64,000 nt of DNA from positions 1 through 64,000 of the forward strand of contig JAPFFF010000045.1 in assembly GCA_039105265.1 (NCBI GenBank). The letters are read 5' to 3'. The position numbers and the translations under genes were made by a program. Below the pieces are notes generated by a model. It was not told the DNA's origin. It made no database searches and saw only the letters and a list, made by a program, of their open reading frames with translations. The stretch comes from Tritrichomonas musculus. Taxonomy: Eukaryota > Parabasalia > Tritrichomonadida > Tritrichomonadidae. This document shows positions 50,322 through 62,200 of this stretch, in pieces (within the stretch, counting starts at the first letter, position 1; the number at the start of each line of letters is the position of its first letter).

Positions 50322-52320
50322 TTAATATTTTTTCGGATTTTTTATTACTATTCAAAATGAATATATTTTGATGACATTTAAATGTTTTATTATTGATTTA
50401 TTTTATCTTTCTTTCTTTATCTTATTCCGAAATTTTTTTTATGAAAAAAAAAAAAAAAAGATAATTTATATAAATATTTTAATATATAAACATTATACCG
50501 AATTAAGATGATATTATTTGATTGAAAATTCATGCTGGAATAATTTTATTGATGATATTTTCAAGATTTATGCTCAAGATTATTTGAATGAAATAAAGCG
50601 AAATAAAAAAATTGAATTTTTATTTGTTATAAATTCAATAAATGAAATTGAATAGATCAATCAAATTTTGTTATATTTTCATATAACTATTGAAAATAAA
50701 TTCATTCAAATTACAACAAATACAAATTCAATTTTTTCCATTCTATGATTTCAGTAATTCATTTCATTTTTCGAAAAATGAATCAGACAAAATCTTGATT
50801 TTGTTAAATATAAAAAAATGATGACTCATTCTTTTTTGTTTTAATAAATATTGATATAATTCAAAAAAATATAACTAAACAAAATGTTTTTTTTTTAAAA
50901 AAATCAATTAATTTTGGTTTAAGTCTGTTTGTATAATGTAGATTTTTTTCTTAAAAAAAAAAAAAAAAATATAATGGAAGTTCTTCAGGAATTTATTAAA
51001 AAAAATAGTAGATAGCTTGTTGCTTCTAATAAAAATATAAATTTTAAATAACTCTTTTTCATAAATAATAGAATTATTATATTTATCAGAATTATTATAA
51101 ATATTTATTTTTATTTTTTATATAAAAAATATTTCCTTCAAATTCTTCAAAGTTTGCATCCAATCATTGAATTTTATTTATACCACATTCATGTATTTTT
51201 TATACAATTCGGACATCAAATACATGTATAGAGCATTTTTTAATTTTAAAAAGCAATGCAAAAATAAAAATAATATATGGTTTTTGATCAATAAGTGCTT
51301 CTGTTAGATTATTAATTGATTGAATCAAAAAATAAAAAGAGAAATTGAAATTAATATTTAAATTTCTTATATATTCATATGACTGAATGTGCTTTTTAAA
51401 TATTTCATGTAAATTTCATTTATAATATATTAATCCTTTTTTTTGGATTTGTATTGATTGTGAGAATTGTACTAATATTTAAAAAACTTCATTCTATTTC
51501 ATATGTTAAGGTTCTCCTTCCCAAAAAAAAAGTAAATTATTCAATATTGAATTAACTCATAGAATAAATAATTCAATAGAACATTTTTCTGAAAAAGTTT
51601 TGGTGAAAAATAAAAAAATATGGCCTTAACGATTAAATCTTATTTTATTCAAAATTTTATTGATTTTTTAATTCTATGATTTCTATCTGCAAAAAAAAAA
51701 ATCGATAAGATTTCATAAAAATATTTTTATTCAGTTATTTGAAATATATATCTATATAAATTTTATATTTTAATTCATTTTTAAAAACGATATTTATGTA
51801 TATTTTATTTGTGAAATCTCATTGAATTTAATCTTTTGAATTTGAAAGGAGAACCTTAAAAATTCTATGAGTTATCACAAAATTAATTGACTTAAAAAAA
51901 ATTATTTCTTGAGTATTTTTGCTATATTTTGGTATATATAAATTATATAAATTACATATCATTTATTTCTATTCTTCTTTTAAGCCTATTCCCTTTTTTC
52001 AATAAAAATTTAAAAGTTGAAAGGAGTAAAAAATTTACAAAAATGATCGGAATGGTGAAATTTTAAAGTTTTAAACTTTTTCCGAGATAACAACTATTGA
52101 ATTTTCTTTTCTATGAGTTTTCTCAATATTGAAATGTTTACAAAAAAATATGATAGTGGTCCCTTAAATTAGGATTTGTTACGTTTATTATATTCTAAAT
52201 AATGATTTTTGGTTTCAAATTTCGATAAATCTAATAATTATGTGCAAGATCTTCAAATAATATTATTTAAAACATCATTTTCTTTTCAAAAGAAGTATTA
52301 TCAATTATAAAAAAAGTAGA
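50322..52320. other. AT-rich intergenic DNA, no gene seen
   Basis: Two kilobases with A- and T-runs (for example 50443-50459 and 50957-50969) and no supportable ORF, RNA or long repeat. Confidence 0.55.
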
Positions 52321-52330
52321 AAAAAATTAT

Positions 52331-52401
52331 TCCGACACGGGGAGTCGAACCCCGATCCCGTGGATGAAAACCACGTATCCTAACCGCTGAACGATGTCGG
52401 A
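52331..52401 (-). tRNA. tRNA-Glu (TTC anticodon)
   Basis: The minus strand folds as a full tRNA. The acceptor arms TCCGACA and TGTCGGA pair perfectly. The D-arm contains AGCGGTTAGGATA. The anticodon arm is CGTGG-TTTTCAT-CCACG with anticodon TTC, and the T-arm is CGGGG-TTCGACT-CCCCG. A T7 run just past the 3' end (52321-52327) would terminate RNA polymerase III. No intron and no encoded CCA. Confidence 0.97.
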
Positions 52402-52464
52402 TTTCATTATAAAAAAATAACATTAATATTAAAATTCCAGAGAAGCTCTGTTTCATTTATCAAA

Positions 52465-52781
52465 AAGTACGAAAATCCATTAACGTATGAACAAGAAATA
52501 GCAAATAAACTCGATTCATATGTATCCGATGCTGATGAAATAGTAGATTTGCACTCAATGATTTCAGATGATGTTCATCCTTTCATCTTCAATGATTATC
52601 CAGAGGAACGTGCTGATAAGATCGCAATATCATTGAATATTCGATAAATGACAAAAATTCTGCTATTGAAGAATTATCAACACAACATTGCGCTCATTTT
52701 TATAATATAACAAGTTTGATTGTTGAATGCGGAAATCATTTCGATGAGAATTCTGTGAAAACCACCTATCAATATATTTAA
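52465..52781 (+). pseudogene. Remnant of an M14-type AstE/AspA (aspartoacylase-like) gene
   Basis: Two frames carry typical segments of the succinylglutamate desuccinylase/aspartoacylase zinc-peptidase family: ADEIVDLHSMISDDVHPFIF in 52465-52647, and NITSLIVECGNHFDENSV in 52656-52781. DLHS supplies a zinc-ligand-type histidine, and ITVE-like VECG leads to the catalytic glutamate region. A stop and a frame change separate the two parts, and the 5' and 3' ends are missing, so this is a dead fragment. The family acts on acylated amino acids. Confidence 0.6.
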
Positions 52782-53275
52782 TCAATAGAAAAAAGATTTA
52801 AGATCATATAGTTTTTCAATTACTTAACAAAAATTTCAACTTTTTAAAAACATCATCAAAAAATTCTGATCAATGGAAGCCTTCCAAAGCAAATCAGACA
52901 AGAATGAATTATGATGGATTCAATGTGCATCAAAGAAAAGGAAGTCCATTTGTCTCGCCCTTTTAAACCTCTTGAAAAAGTTAAAAAAAAATGAAATATT
53001 GGCAATTTGTGATGGAACAGAGATAAAGTGATGGACAAAGCCGTTTTCACAGAATAATAATGGGCGATTCAATATCCTGAAATAAAGTTTGTCAAAAAAA
53101 ATGGAAAGTGATGTGAAATGAATCAAATTTGGCGCCAGCATTTTCTTATCATTTTTTTCAAATGCTAGCATTTTTGATTATTTTTGTCAGTCACTTTTTA
53201 TAAAATTGACATATCATATAGTGAAAAAAAAATTATTAAAAGCAGAGAATTTTTGTATTTTTAATCAATATCTTT
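52782..53275. other. Low-coding region, possible decayed fragments
   Basis: Less AT-uniform than other spacers (52850-53110). Short peptides such as CDGTEIKVMDKAVF recall transposase segments, but no frame holds. I assign nothing firm. Confidence 0.3.
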
Positions 53276-56200
53276 TTATAAGATTCCGAATCCTTCATAA
53301 AACAATTTGTTAATGTCAACTAAATTTTTAAAATTCTTGTTTTTCTGCTTTGCTTTGTTCTTTAATTGTATTATATCATTTGATGATACTCTTCTGAATG
53401 ATTCGTTGTATAAAAATGTATTATTTTGAAAGGAAAGCAAGTGTTTTTGATAATTTATATCTTCATATAAATGAAGTAATAGAATCATTGATTCTATTAA
53501 ATTAACCAAAATAATGGAATCACTAGAATATTTTTCAATTTCTAATGCATAACTCTGATAATCAAATTTATATTTTGTGATTAATGCTAAACATAAGTAT
53601 TCCAATGATGGAGTAAACCTATATTTGCATGATTTAATGAGTAATTCAATTGACTTGTCTATATTTTTAAAATCTTTTTCAAAGAAGTATATATTAGCCA
53701 AATTTATCATTGATAATAAGTCATCATTCTTTTGTATTGCCTCATTAAAATATTCAATGGCATTAGGCAAGTTTTTTTTAGAATTTCCCATATAAAGTAC
53801 TCCCAGGTTATTTCTTGCATATTCAATTTTAACCAACGAATCTTTGTACAATTTTATGGCTTTATCAACATCTTCATTTACATATAAACCTGTATGATAC
53901 AAATATCCAAGTGAAAAGTTTGCCATTCTATTTTCGTTATTGGATGATAAAGTTAAAAAATGAATGCCTTTTTTGACATTATAGTATTTATTTAAAATGT
54001 TAAGATAAAAAATGCCAAGGTTCAATTGTGCATCACTGTTATTTAAGTTTGCAGCAAGCTTGCAATAATGAATAGATTTTTCTATATCTTGTTTAACGTA
54101 AATTCCATCAGAATAAATAAGACTAAGATTAAATAGGGCATCTGTATTACTATGACTAGCAGAAAGTAAAAAATAATGAATTGCAATGTTAATATTATGC
54201 TTGTCATATTTTTCATCCATATAAATAATCCCGAGATAATTTTGAGCACTAGAATCATTTTGATTGGCAGCTAATTTGAAATAATAAATTGATTTTTTAA
54301 AATCTTGTGAAACAAATTCACCTTTATAATATATAATACCCAAAATATATTGTGAATGAACAAAATTATTTTCATTAGCAGCTAATGTAAAATATCGAAT
54401 TCCAAGTGATGTATCTCGAGGAACACCCATTCCATTGTAATATATGTTACCAAGATCAAATTGTGCATTAGGATGTTTTTGTTTTGCAGCAAGTTTAAAA
54501 TAGTAAATACTTTTATCGATATCTTTAGGAACATATTTGCCTTCAAAATAAATGAATCCAATATTATGTTGTGCTTGTGGCCAGTTTTGATTGGCAGAAA
54601 GATGTAAATATTCAAGCCCACTTTTTATATCTTTTTCAATATCTTTTCCTTCTATTAAAAATACTCCAAGATCATTTTGTGCTTTTGGATCATTTAGTTT
54701 TGCCGAATGAGAATAATAAAAAATGGCTTTTTTGACATTTTTTTTCCCGTAATCATTGTCACAATATATTGATCCAAGATTATATAAAGCAAATGGGTCA
54801 TTTTGTTTTCCAGCAAGTTCTAAATAATATATTCCTTTATCTATATCTTTATTAAATAATGTACCTTCACAATATAGGCATCCTAAAGTGCTTTGTGCTT
54901 TAACATGATTATTTTCAGCTGCGAGAGTTAAATAATGAATAGATTTATCAATATTTAACTGTAAATATATTATTCCTAGATTAAATTGTGATTCAATTAT
55001 ATATTGGCTTTGCGATTTTTTCAAATCTAGATTTGCTGCAAGAGAAAAATAAGAAATTGCTTTGTTAATATCAATATTTTCAAATTTTGTATCTGAATAA
55101 ATCGAACCAAGGAGATATAATGCCTCAGGATTTTTTTGATTTGCTGCTTTAAGTAAATAATATTTGCTTTTTTCAATATCTTTTGGAATATTTGAACCAA
55201 AGGCATAGATATTACCTAATGCTATTTGAGCATCAATCATATTTTGTTCTGCTGCGCATGTGAAGTATTTTATTGCTTTATTCATATTTATATTGACAAA
55301 TTGACCTTCAAAATATATTCTACCAAGATTAAACTGTGCAACTTTATCATTTTGTTCTGCAGAAAGTTTAAAATAATGAATTGCCAGATTAACATCATTT
55401 TTATCATTCCAATATATACAACCCAGAATTCTTTGAGCACTTGAACTATTTTCGGCAGCAAATTCATAATAATGAATAGCTTTATTTATATCTTGTGAAA
55501 CATCCCATCCTTTATAATATTTATTTCCAAGCTCTATTGAAATATGAATAAGTTCTTTTATAGCAGATTTATGGTTTTGTTTTGCAGCTAATTTTAAATA
55601 ATGAAGTGCTTTTTCATTATCTTTTTTCTCAATATAACACTTTCCTACTTGATATAGAGAATCTGCATCGTTTTGATCGGCTGCAAGTGAATAATAATAT
55701 ATTGCTTTATCTATATCAGACTTCACATAAATATTACCAAGGTTATATTGAGCATTTAAATTATTCTGCTTTGCTGCTGCTTCATAGTAATAAATTGATT
55801 TTGATATGTTTTTAACAATTTTTGAATATATCATACCTAAAGTAAATTGTGCATCTACAAAATTTTGTTCTGCTGCAAGAGAAAAATAATAAATAGATTT
55901 GTCTATATCTGGTTTAATATATTCCAATCCATTCAGATATATGGCACCAAGATTATATTGAGATATACATGAATGAAGTTCGGCAGCACGTTTATAATGG
56001 TAAATAGATTTTTCTATATCTTTTTCTACATAGATTCCATAATAGAATATACAACCAAGAGAATAATGAACTTTAGGATCAATTGAATTTGAAGCTTGTT
56101 TATAATATTGGCTTGATTTCGATATATTTTTTAAGCCAAATTCATCACTTGAATATATAGCAAAAAGATCATTTAAAGCTGGTTCATATCCATTCTCTGC

Positions 56201-57817
56201 AGCTAGTTGTAAATAATTAATATATTTTTCAATATCATCTTGGTAAATAAGTGCAAGTCTATACAATGCATCTGGATTATTTTGATTTGCTGCTAATGAA
56301 AAATAATAAATAGCTTTTTCAATATCATGTATTGCGTATTCATCGTCATAATAAATACGTCCTAGGTTATACTGAGCATTTGAAAAGTTTTCTTTAGCAG
56401 AAAATGAATAGTATTGAATAGCTTTGTTTACATCTCTTTGCACCTCTTCTCCTAGACTATATATATTACCAATAACATTCTGAACATAAAAATAGCGTGG
56501 ATCATCTTTAAGAAACAGTGTACAATAATTCTTAATAAATTCATAAGTTAATTTTTGAATAGAAGGGCGTTCTTTTGGATCTATTTTTGTGCATTTTTTA
56601 TATATTGGTTCAATTTCTGGACATTTTTTAAAATCTTCTTCATTTTTTAAAGGTATTTTGCCTACCAAAATGTAATATATCATTTTTCCGAGTGAGTAAA
56701 TGTCGCATTCGTATGAAAATGTTCCAGTATCAACCTCTGGTGCAGTAAAATTATCATTAAAGTCACATGTGAATTTATCGTCTAGAGTCTTATTTTTATA
56801 CTTATCAAATTCAATCATCCTATCAAAGTCAATTATAACAGCGTCTTTATTATGATCAATAATTATATTTGAAGGCGATAAATCTCTAAAAATAAGATGT
56901 TTTTCATGAATTGATTGAATGGCTGAAATAATTTCAATTATTATTTTAATTTTATCTGTTTTTGACAATTCAAGATGATCGATTTTTTTTAATGTTAGTC
57001 CATCTATATATTCCGCAATCAGATAATTTTGATTGAAGTTTACTCCAACCAATTGAGACATAAATGGGTGACAAATTGTACAATTTTCGCAAACACGCTT
57101 AATAAGTTCTTGATTTGAGTTATATGGCTTTTTAATTACATATAATTCTTCATCTTCAATTGAATAAACTAAGAAAACCTGAAAAGAAGAGCCATTGCCA
57201 ATATGTCTAATTTCGATAAAATTGTTATTACTTACATTTTTTATTGGTTTGTTTAAATATAAATTTTGAATGATATTTTTGACTCTGTCTTTCCTTAGTT
57301 TTTCATATCCATTTTCAATTAAATATCTTATTATGAATGGCAAAATTATTTTCATTATTTCCCAATATTTTTTTCCATTATTTAATTTGAAATTAATTCT
57401 TTCTGAAAATTCCTTTATTTCTTGTTCTATATAGGGATTATCTGTAATTAGATGATAATCATTAATAAAGGTATGATTCTTTATATCTTTTGCGTCTGAT
57501 AAAAAGCAAACCTTTATTTCTTTATTATTATAAAAAAGTTTATCAAGAATTGAAATTGAAGATTCTTCAAAAATAATTATAGTTTTTTCAAAACTTGCTA
57601 TTATGAATTGATGCTTTGATATATTATCAGACATTTCGCATTTATTTACTATAATAACTTTTGAGCTGGTTAAATTTGGTAATATTTCATCGAGGTTTGA
57701 CTCTTCAGTAAAGAGATGAAATGAATAGCATTTTAAAAGATTTTCAAAACTTGGTAAGCTTATTGTAATAAAGCCATCTTTCAAAGCTTTAGGGAAATCA
57801 AGGAAGTTTTGAATCAT
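53276..57817 (-). CDS. Protein kinase fused to more than 20 Sel1 repeats (paralogue)
   Basis: About 1,513 residues from ATG 57817 (MIQNFLDFPKALKDGFITIS). The open frame extends 13 codons further only through a TTG, while TCACA and TCATT initiator-like motifs sit directly before this ATG, so I chose it. The N-terminal domain (KHQFIIASFEKTIIIFEESS) matches the paralogue at 38389. Kinase: glycine loop HIGNGSSFQ, VIKKP, FRDLSPSN (catalytic D312) and IDFD in place of DFG (D330). More than 20 Sel1-like repeats follow from about residue 460 to 1400. These are much more diverged from one another than in the 38389 gene, so this array is older or not homogenised. Both proteins end with similar motifs (INKLFYEGFG / ISELFYEGFG). 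Intracellular; substrates unknown. Confidence 0.92.
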   Translation of the reverse strand: MIQNFLDFPKALKDGFITISLPSFENLLKCYSFHLFTEESNLDEILPNLTSSKVIIVNKCEMSDNISKHQFIIASFEKTIIIFEESSISILDKLFYNNKEIKVCFLSDAKDIKNHTFINDYHLITDNPYIEQEIKEFSERINFKLNNGKKYWEIMKIILPFIIRYLIENGYEKLRKDRVKNIIQNLYLNKPIKNVSNNNFIEIRHIGNGSSFQVFLVYSIEDEELYVIKKPYNSNQELIKRVCENCTICHPFMSQLVGVNFNQNYLIAEYIDGLTLKKIDHLELSKTDKIKIIIEIISAIQSIHEKHLIFRDLSPSNIIIDHNKDAVIIDFDRMIEFDKYKNKTLDDKFTCDFNDNFTAPEVDTGTFSYECDIYSLGKMIYYILVGKIPLKNEEDFKKCPEIEPIYKKCTKIDPKERPSIQKLTYEFIKNYCTLFLKDDPRYFYVQNVIGNIYSLGEEVQRDVNKAIQYYSFSAKENFSNAQYNLGRIYYDDEYAIHDIEKAIYYFSLAANQNNPDALYRLALIYQDDIEKYINYLQLAAENGYEPALNDLFAIYSSDEFGLKNISKSSQYYKQASNSIDPKVHYSLGCIFYYGIYVEKDIEKSIYHYKRAAELHSCISQYNLGAIYLNGLEYIKPDIDKSIYYFSLAAEQNFVDAQFTLGMIYSKIVKNISKSIYYYEAAAKQNNLNAQYNLGNIYVKSDIDKAIYYYSLAADQNDADSLYQVGKCYIEKKDNEKALHYLKLAAKQNHKSAIKELIHISIELGNKYYKGWDVSQDINKAIHYYEFAAENSSSAQRILGCIYWNDKNDVNLAIHYFKLSAEQNDKVAQFNLGRIYFEGQFVNINMNKAIKYFTCAAEQNMIDAQIALGNIYAFGSNIPKDIEKSKYYLLKAANQKNPEALYLLGSIYSDTKFENIDINKAISYFSLAANLDLKKSQSQYIIESQFNLGIIYLQLNIDKSIHYLTLAAENNHVKAQSTLGCLYCEGTLFNKDIDKGIYYLELAGKQNDPFALYNLGSIYCDNDYGKKNVKKAIFYYSHSAKLNDPKAQNDLGVFLIEGKDIEKDIKSGLEYLHLSANQNWPQAQHNIGFIYFEGKYVPKDIDKSIYYFKLAAKQKHPNAQFDLGNIYYNGMGVPRDTSLGIRYFTLAANENNFVHSQYILGIIYYKGEFVSQDFKKSIYYFKLAANQNDSSAQNYLGIIYMDEKYDKHNINIAIHYFLLSASHSNTDALFNLSLIYSDGIYVKQDIEKSIHYCKLAANLNNSDAQLNLGIFYLNILNKYYNVKKGIHFLTLSSNNENRMANFSLGYLYHTGLYVNEDVDKAIKLYKDSLVKIEYARNNLGVLYMGNSKKNLPNAIEYFNEAIQKNDDLLSMINLANIYFFEKDFKNIDKSIELLIKSCKYRFTPSLEYLCLALITKYKFDYQSYALEIEKYSSDSIILVNLIESMILLLHLYEDINYQKHLLSFQNNTFLYNESFRRVSSNDIIQLKNKAKQKNKNFKNLVDINKLFYEGFGIL

Positions 57818-58099
57818 AATGATGTGTGAAAATTTTTTTGGCTTGAAATATTTCAAATAACACCTATCGTATTTTTTCCAATTTCGGTTTAATGCTTATT
57901 TTTTAACCAAGAGGATCACATTTTACCAATTTTCCATATATAAATAAATTAGTATAATAAGGCATAATATTAAAAATTTATGAGGTTTTTTCCAATCGAC
58001 TATATTTCTCATAAATTTAATTTTAATAAGTTTTAATTATTATTAAAAATGATTATATATCAATTCAAATTATCACAATACTTCAAATTGTATCAGTAT
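57818..58099. other. Intergenic spacer
   Basis: Upstream of the second kinase gene; AT-rich, with only the initiator-like motifs next to the ATG. Confidence 0.5.
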
Positions 58100-58360
58100 T
58101 TTCAACATTTATCAAATATTTGATTGCTTTTAATCCTGAACATACATCGAATGTATCACTGTTTATCATTTGTACCGTTGTTGGAAAAATAATTGTTTCA
58201 ATTGATGAGCAACCATTGAATGCATGTGCTTCAATGTTTTCAGGAGAAGAAGAAAACTGTATGTCCCTCTTATTAAAAGTATCTGTTTAAAAGGTTATAA
58301 TTGTTGATAAAAATTGTACAAATTGAAGTTTTGAACATTCACGAAAGGCTTCACTTGATT
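58100..58360 (-). pseudogene. BspA-like leucine-rich-repeat remnant
   Basis: The minus strand encodes LRR_5-type repeats: SEAFRECSKLQFVQF near 58345, then ENIEAHAFNGCSSIETIIFP, MINSDTFDVCSGLKAIKYL and so on to about 58100. The (A)F.xCSxLxxIxFP pattern is that of the BspA-like surface proteins abundant in trichomonads. A stop and a frame break lie between the pieces, with no start or end nearby, so this is a fragment. Confidence 0.65.
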
Positions 58361-58419
58361 TTAAACAGTTATAAAAAAAACAAACCAGCGGATAATTGAT
58401 AGTTCAACTCAAATCAGAA

Positions 58420-59060
58420 ATGATATTGATGAAAGTGAATATATAGAATTGAAGAATATGAAATGTAATATAACAATAAATATTGTAATTCTCATTTATC
58501 ATATTAAAAAAGAATTATTATTAGTAATCAAAAAACAATATGATTCTGATAATCAACTTGTTGAACGTGAAATAGAAAATTATAAAAGATTAAATAAAGA
58601 GTATCCGTTGTTTCCATTTTTTTTGGCACAAATAAAAAGGGCTATATCTTCACTGAATATATCAACGGTCATGCTTTATCGAATATTAAAAAATTGAAAC
58701 TGGATAATGACGAAAAAAAGAAAATTATAAACGAAATTGCCAAAAGCTTAACTTTTCTTCATTTAAATATTTTTATTTATAGAGATTTAAAACCAAATAA
58801 TATTATAATCACTGACAAAAAAGTACTTATTTTAATTGATTTTGATCGAATGATTCATTTTAATGTCAAATAAGAAAATACAATTGATTCAAGTTCAATA
58901 TTTTTGTCGCCTGAACTTCAAAACAACATATCAATACATTATGAAAGTGACTCTAATTCTTCAGGTCAAATGATTTATTAAATTTATACAGAAAAAATGC
59001 CAACTAGTGATGAAAAAAATTGTTCCATGGCATAGATCCTAAGATTATGAAAACTTGGAA
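58420..59060 (+). pseudogene. Decayed kinase of the kinase/Sel1 family
   Basis: Pieces in changing frames match the two intact kinases: ELLLVIKKQYDSDNQLVERE (58449-58697), then LYRDLKPNNIIITDKKVLIL and IDFDRMIHFNVK near 58780-58870, followed by SIFLSPELQ. At least one frameshift and stops at about 58872 and 58980 interrupt it, and no Sel1 region follows. It shares the DFD variant, so it derives from the same family. Confidence 0.8.
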
Positions 59061-59243
59061 AATTTTTACAGCGAAGGATTACAGATACAGACCATCAATT
59101 GCATTTTTATTATATATATTGCTTTAAATTTTAAAGCAAATAGAGCAAATTTATAAATATGATTTTTATACAAAAATAGCAAACAAAATAAATATCCTGA
59201 TTCAGTTTAAATTTATTCTTTTTCGTTTCCCTCCTTTTGCTAA

Positions 59244-62200
59244 TGCTGAAGCTGAGGATGTTGATGATGCGGTAGCTGAGGATGTTGTTGAGGATGTCGT
59301 TGAGGATGTCGTTGAGGATGTTGTTAATGCGGTATCTGAGGATGTTGATGAGGATGTTGTTGAGGATGTTGTTAATGCGGTAGCTGAAGATGTCGTTGAG
59401 GATGTCGTTGAGGATGTCGTTGAGGATGTTGTTAATGCGGTAGCTGAAGATGTTGTTGAGGATGTCGTTGAGGATGTTGTTAATGCGGTATCTGAAGATG
59501 TTGTTGAGGATGTCGTTGAGGATGTCGTTGAGGATGTTGTTAATGCGGTAGCTGAAGATGTCGTTGAGGATGTCGTTGAGGATGTCGTTGAGGATGTTGT
59601 TAATGCGGTATCTGAAGATGTTGTTGAGGATGTCGTTGAGGATGTCGTTGAGGATGTTGTTAATGCGGTATCTGAAGATGTTGTTGAGGATGTTGTTAAT
59701 GCGGTAGCTGAAGATGTGGTTGAGGATGTCGTTGAGGATGTCGTTGAGGATGTTGTTAATGCGGTAGCTGAAGATGTCGTTGAGGATGTCGTTGAGGATG
59801 TCGTTGAGGATGTTGTTAATGCGGTAGCTGAAGATGTCGTTGAGGATGTCGTTGAGGATGTCGTTGAGGATGTTGTTAATGCGGTATCTGAAGATGTTGT
59901 TGAGGATGTCGTTGAGGATGTCGTTGAGGATGTTGTTAATGCGGTATCTGAAGATGTTGTTGAGGATGTTGTTAATGCGGTAGCTGAAGATGTCGTTGAG
60001 GATGTCGTTGAGGATGTCGTTGAGGATGTCGTTGAGGATGTTGTTAATGCGGTAGCTGAAGATGTCGTTGAGGATGTCGTTGAGGATGTCGTTGAGGATG
60101 TTGTTAATGCGGTATCTGAAGATGTTGTTGAGGATGTTGTTAATGCGGTAGCTGAAGATGTGGTTGAGGATGTCGTTGAGGATGTCGTTGAGGATGTCGT
60201 TGAGGATGTTGTTAATGCGGTAGCTGAAGATGTTGTTGAGGATATTGTTGAGGATGTTGTTAATGCGGTATCTGAAGATGTCGTTGAGGATGTTGTTAAT
60301 GCGGTAGCTGAGGATGTTGATGAGAATGTTGTTGATGCGGTATCTGAGGATGTTGTTGATGAGGTATCTGAAGATATTGTTGAGGATGTTGTTAATGCGG
60401 TATCTGAAGATGTTGTTGAGGATGTTGTTGATGCGGTAGCTGAAGATGTTGTTGAGGATATTGTTGAGGATGTTGTTAATGCGGTATCTGAAGATGTTGT
60501 TGAGGATGTTGTTAATGCGGTATCTGAGGATGTCGTTGAGGATGTTGTTAATGCGGTATCTGAGGATGTTGATTAGGATGTTGTTGAGGATGTTGTTAAT
60601 GCGGTAGCTGAAGATGTGGTTGAGGATGTCGTTGAGGATGTCGTTGAGGATGTCGTTGAGGATGTCGTTGAGGATGTTGTTAATGCGGTATCTGAAGATG
60701 TTGTTGAGGATGTTGTTAATGCGGTAGCTGAAGATGTGGTTGAGGATGTCGTTGAGGATGTCGTTGAGGATGTCGTTGAGGATGTTGTTAATGCGGTAGC
60801 TGAAGATGTTGTTGAGGATATTGTTGAGGATGTTGTTAATGCGGTATCTGAAGATGTCGTTGAGGATGTTGTTAATGCGGTAGCTGAGGATGTTGATGAG
60901 AATGTTGTTGATGCGGTATCTGAGGATGTTGTTGATGAGGTATCTGAAGATATTGTTGAGGATGTTGTTAATGCGGTATCTGAAGATGTTGTTGAGGATG
61001 TTGTTGATGCGGTAGCTGAAGATGTTGTTGAGGATATTGTTGAGGATGTTGTTAATGCGGTATCTGAAGATGTTGTTGAGGATGTTGTTAATGCGGTATC
61101 TGAGGATGTCGTTGAGGATGTTGTTAATGCGGTATCTGAGGATGTTGATTAGGATGTTGTTGAGGATGTTGTTAATGCGGTAGCTGAAGATGTGGTTGAG
61201 GATGTCGTTGAGGATGTCGTTGAGGATGTCGTTGAGGATGTCGTTGAGGATGTTGTTAATGCGGTATCTGAAGATGTTGTTGAGGATGTTGTTAATGCGG
61301 TAGCTGAAGATGTGGTTGAGGATGTCGTTGAGGATGTCGTTGAGGATGTCGTTGAGGATGTTGTTAATGCGGTAGCTGAAGATGTTGTTGAGGATATTGT
61401 TAAGGATGTTGTTAATGCGGTATCTGAGGATGTCGTTGAGGATGTTGTTAATGCGGTATCTGAGGATGTTGATGAGGATGTTGTTGAGGATGTTGTTAAT
61501 GCGGTAGCTGATGATGTCGTTGAGGATGTCGTTGAGGATGTCGTTGAGGATGTTGTTAATGCGGTAGCTGATGATGTCGTTGAGGATGTCGTTGAGGATG
61601 TCATTGAGGATGTTGTTGAGGATGTCGTTGAGGATGTCATTGATGATGTCGTTGAGGATGTCGTTGAGGATGTTGTTGAGGATGTTGTTAATGCGGTAGC
61701 TGAAGATGTGGTTGAGGATGTTGTTGAGGATGTTGTTAATGCGGTAGCTGAAGATGTCGTTGAGGATGTCGTTGAGGATGTTGTTAATGCGGTAGCTGAA
61801 GATGTCGTTGAGGATGTTGTTGAGGATGTTGTTAATGCGGTAGCTGAAGATGTGGTTGAGGATGTCGTTGAGGATGTCGTTGAGGATGTCGTTGAGGATG
61901 TTGTTAATGCGGTAGCTGAAGATGTTGTTGAGGATATTGTTGAGGATGTTGTTAATGCGGTATCTGAAGATGTTGTTGAGGATGTTGTTAATGCGGTAGC
62001 TGAAGATGTTGTTGAGGATATTGTTGAGGATGTTGTTAATGCGGTATCTGAAGATGTTGTTGAGGATATTGTTGATGCGGTATCTGAGGATGTCGTTGAG
62101 GATGTTGTTGAGGATGTTGTTGAGGATGTTGTTGAGGATGTTGTTAATGCGGTAGCTGAAGATGTTGTTGAGGATGTCGTTGAGGATGTTGTTGAGGATG

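Noticed and set aside
52850-53110. Possible DDE_4 transposase scraps
   Set aside because: Only a 14-residue resemblance to the 63.4-kb transposase and no sustained frame.
57818-57856. N-terminal extension of the second kinase gene
   Set aside because: Uses a TTG start; ATG 57817 has initiator-like motifs just upstream and aligns with the paralogue's start.
61149-61640. Ser/Thr-rich mucin-like ORF
   Set aside because: Third open frame of the same minisatellite; stops at each GATTAG variant and has no signal peptide.
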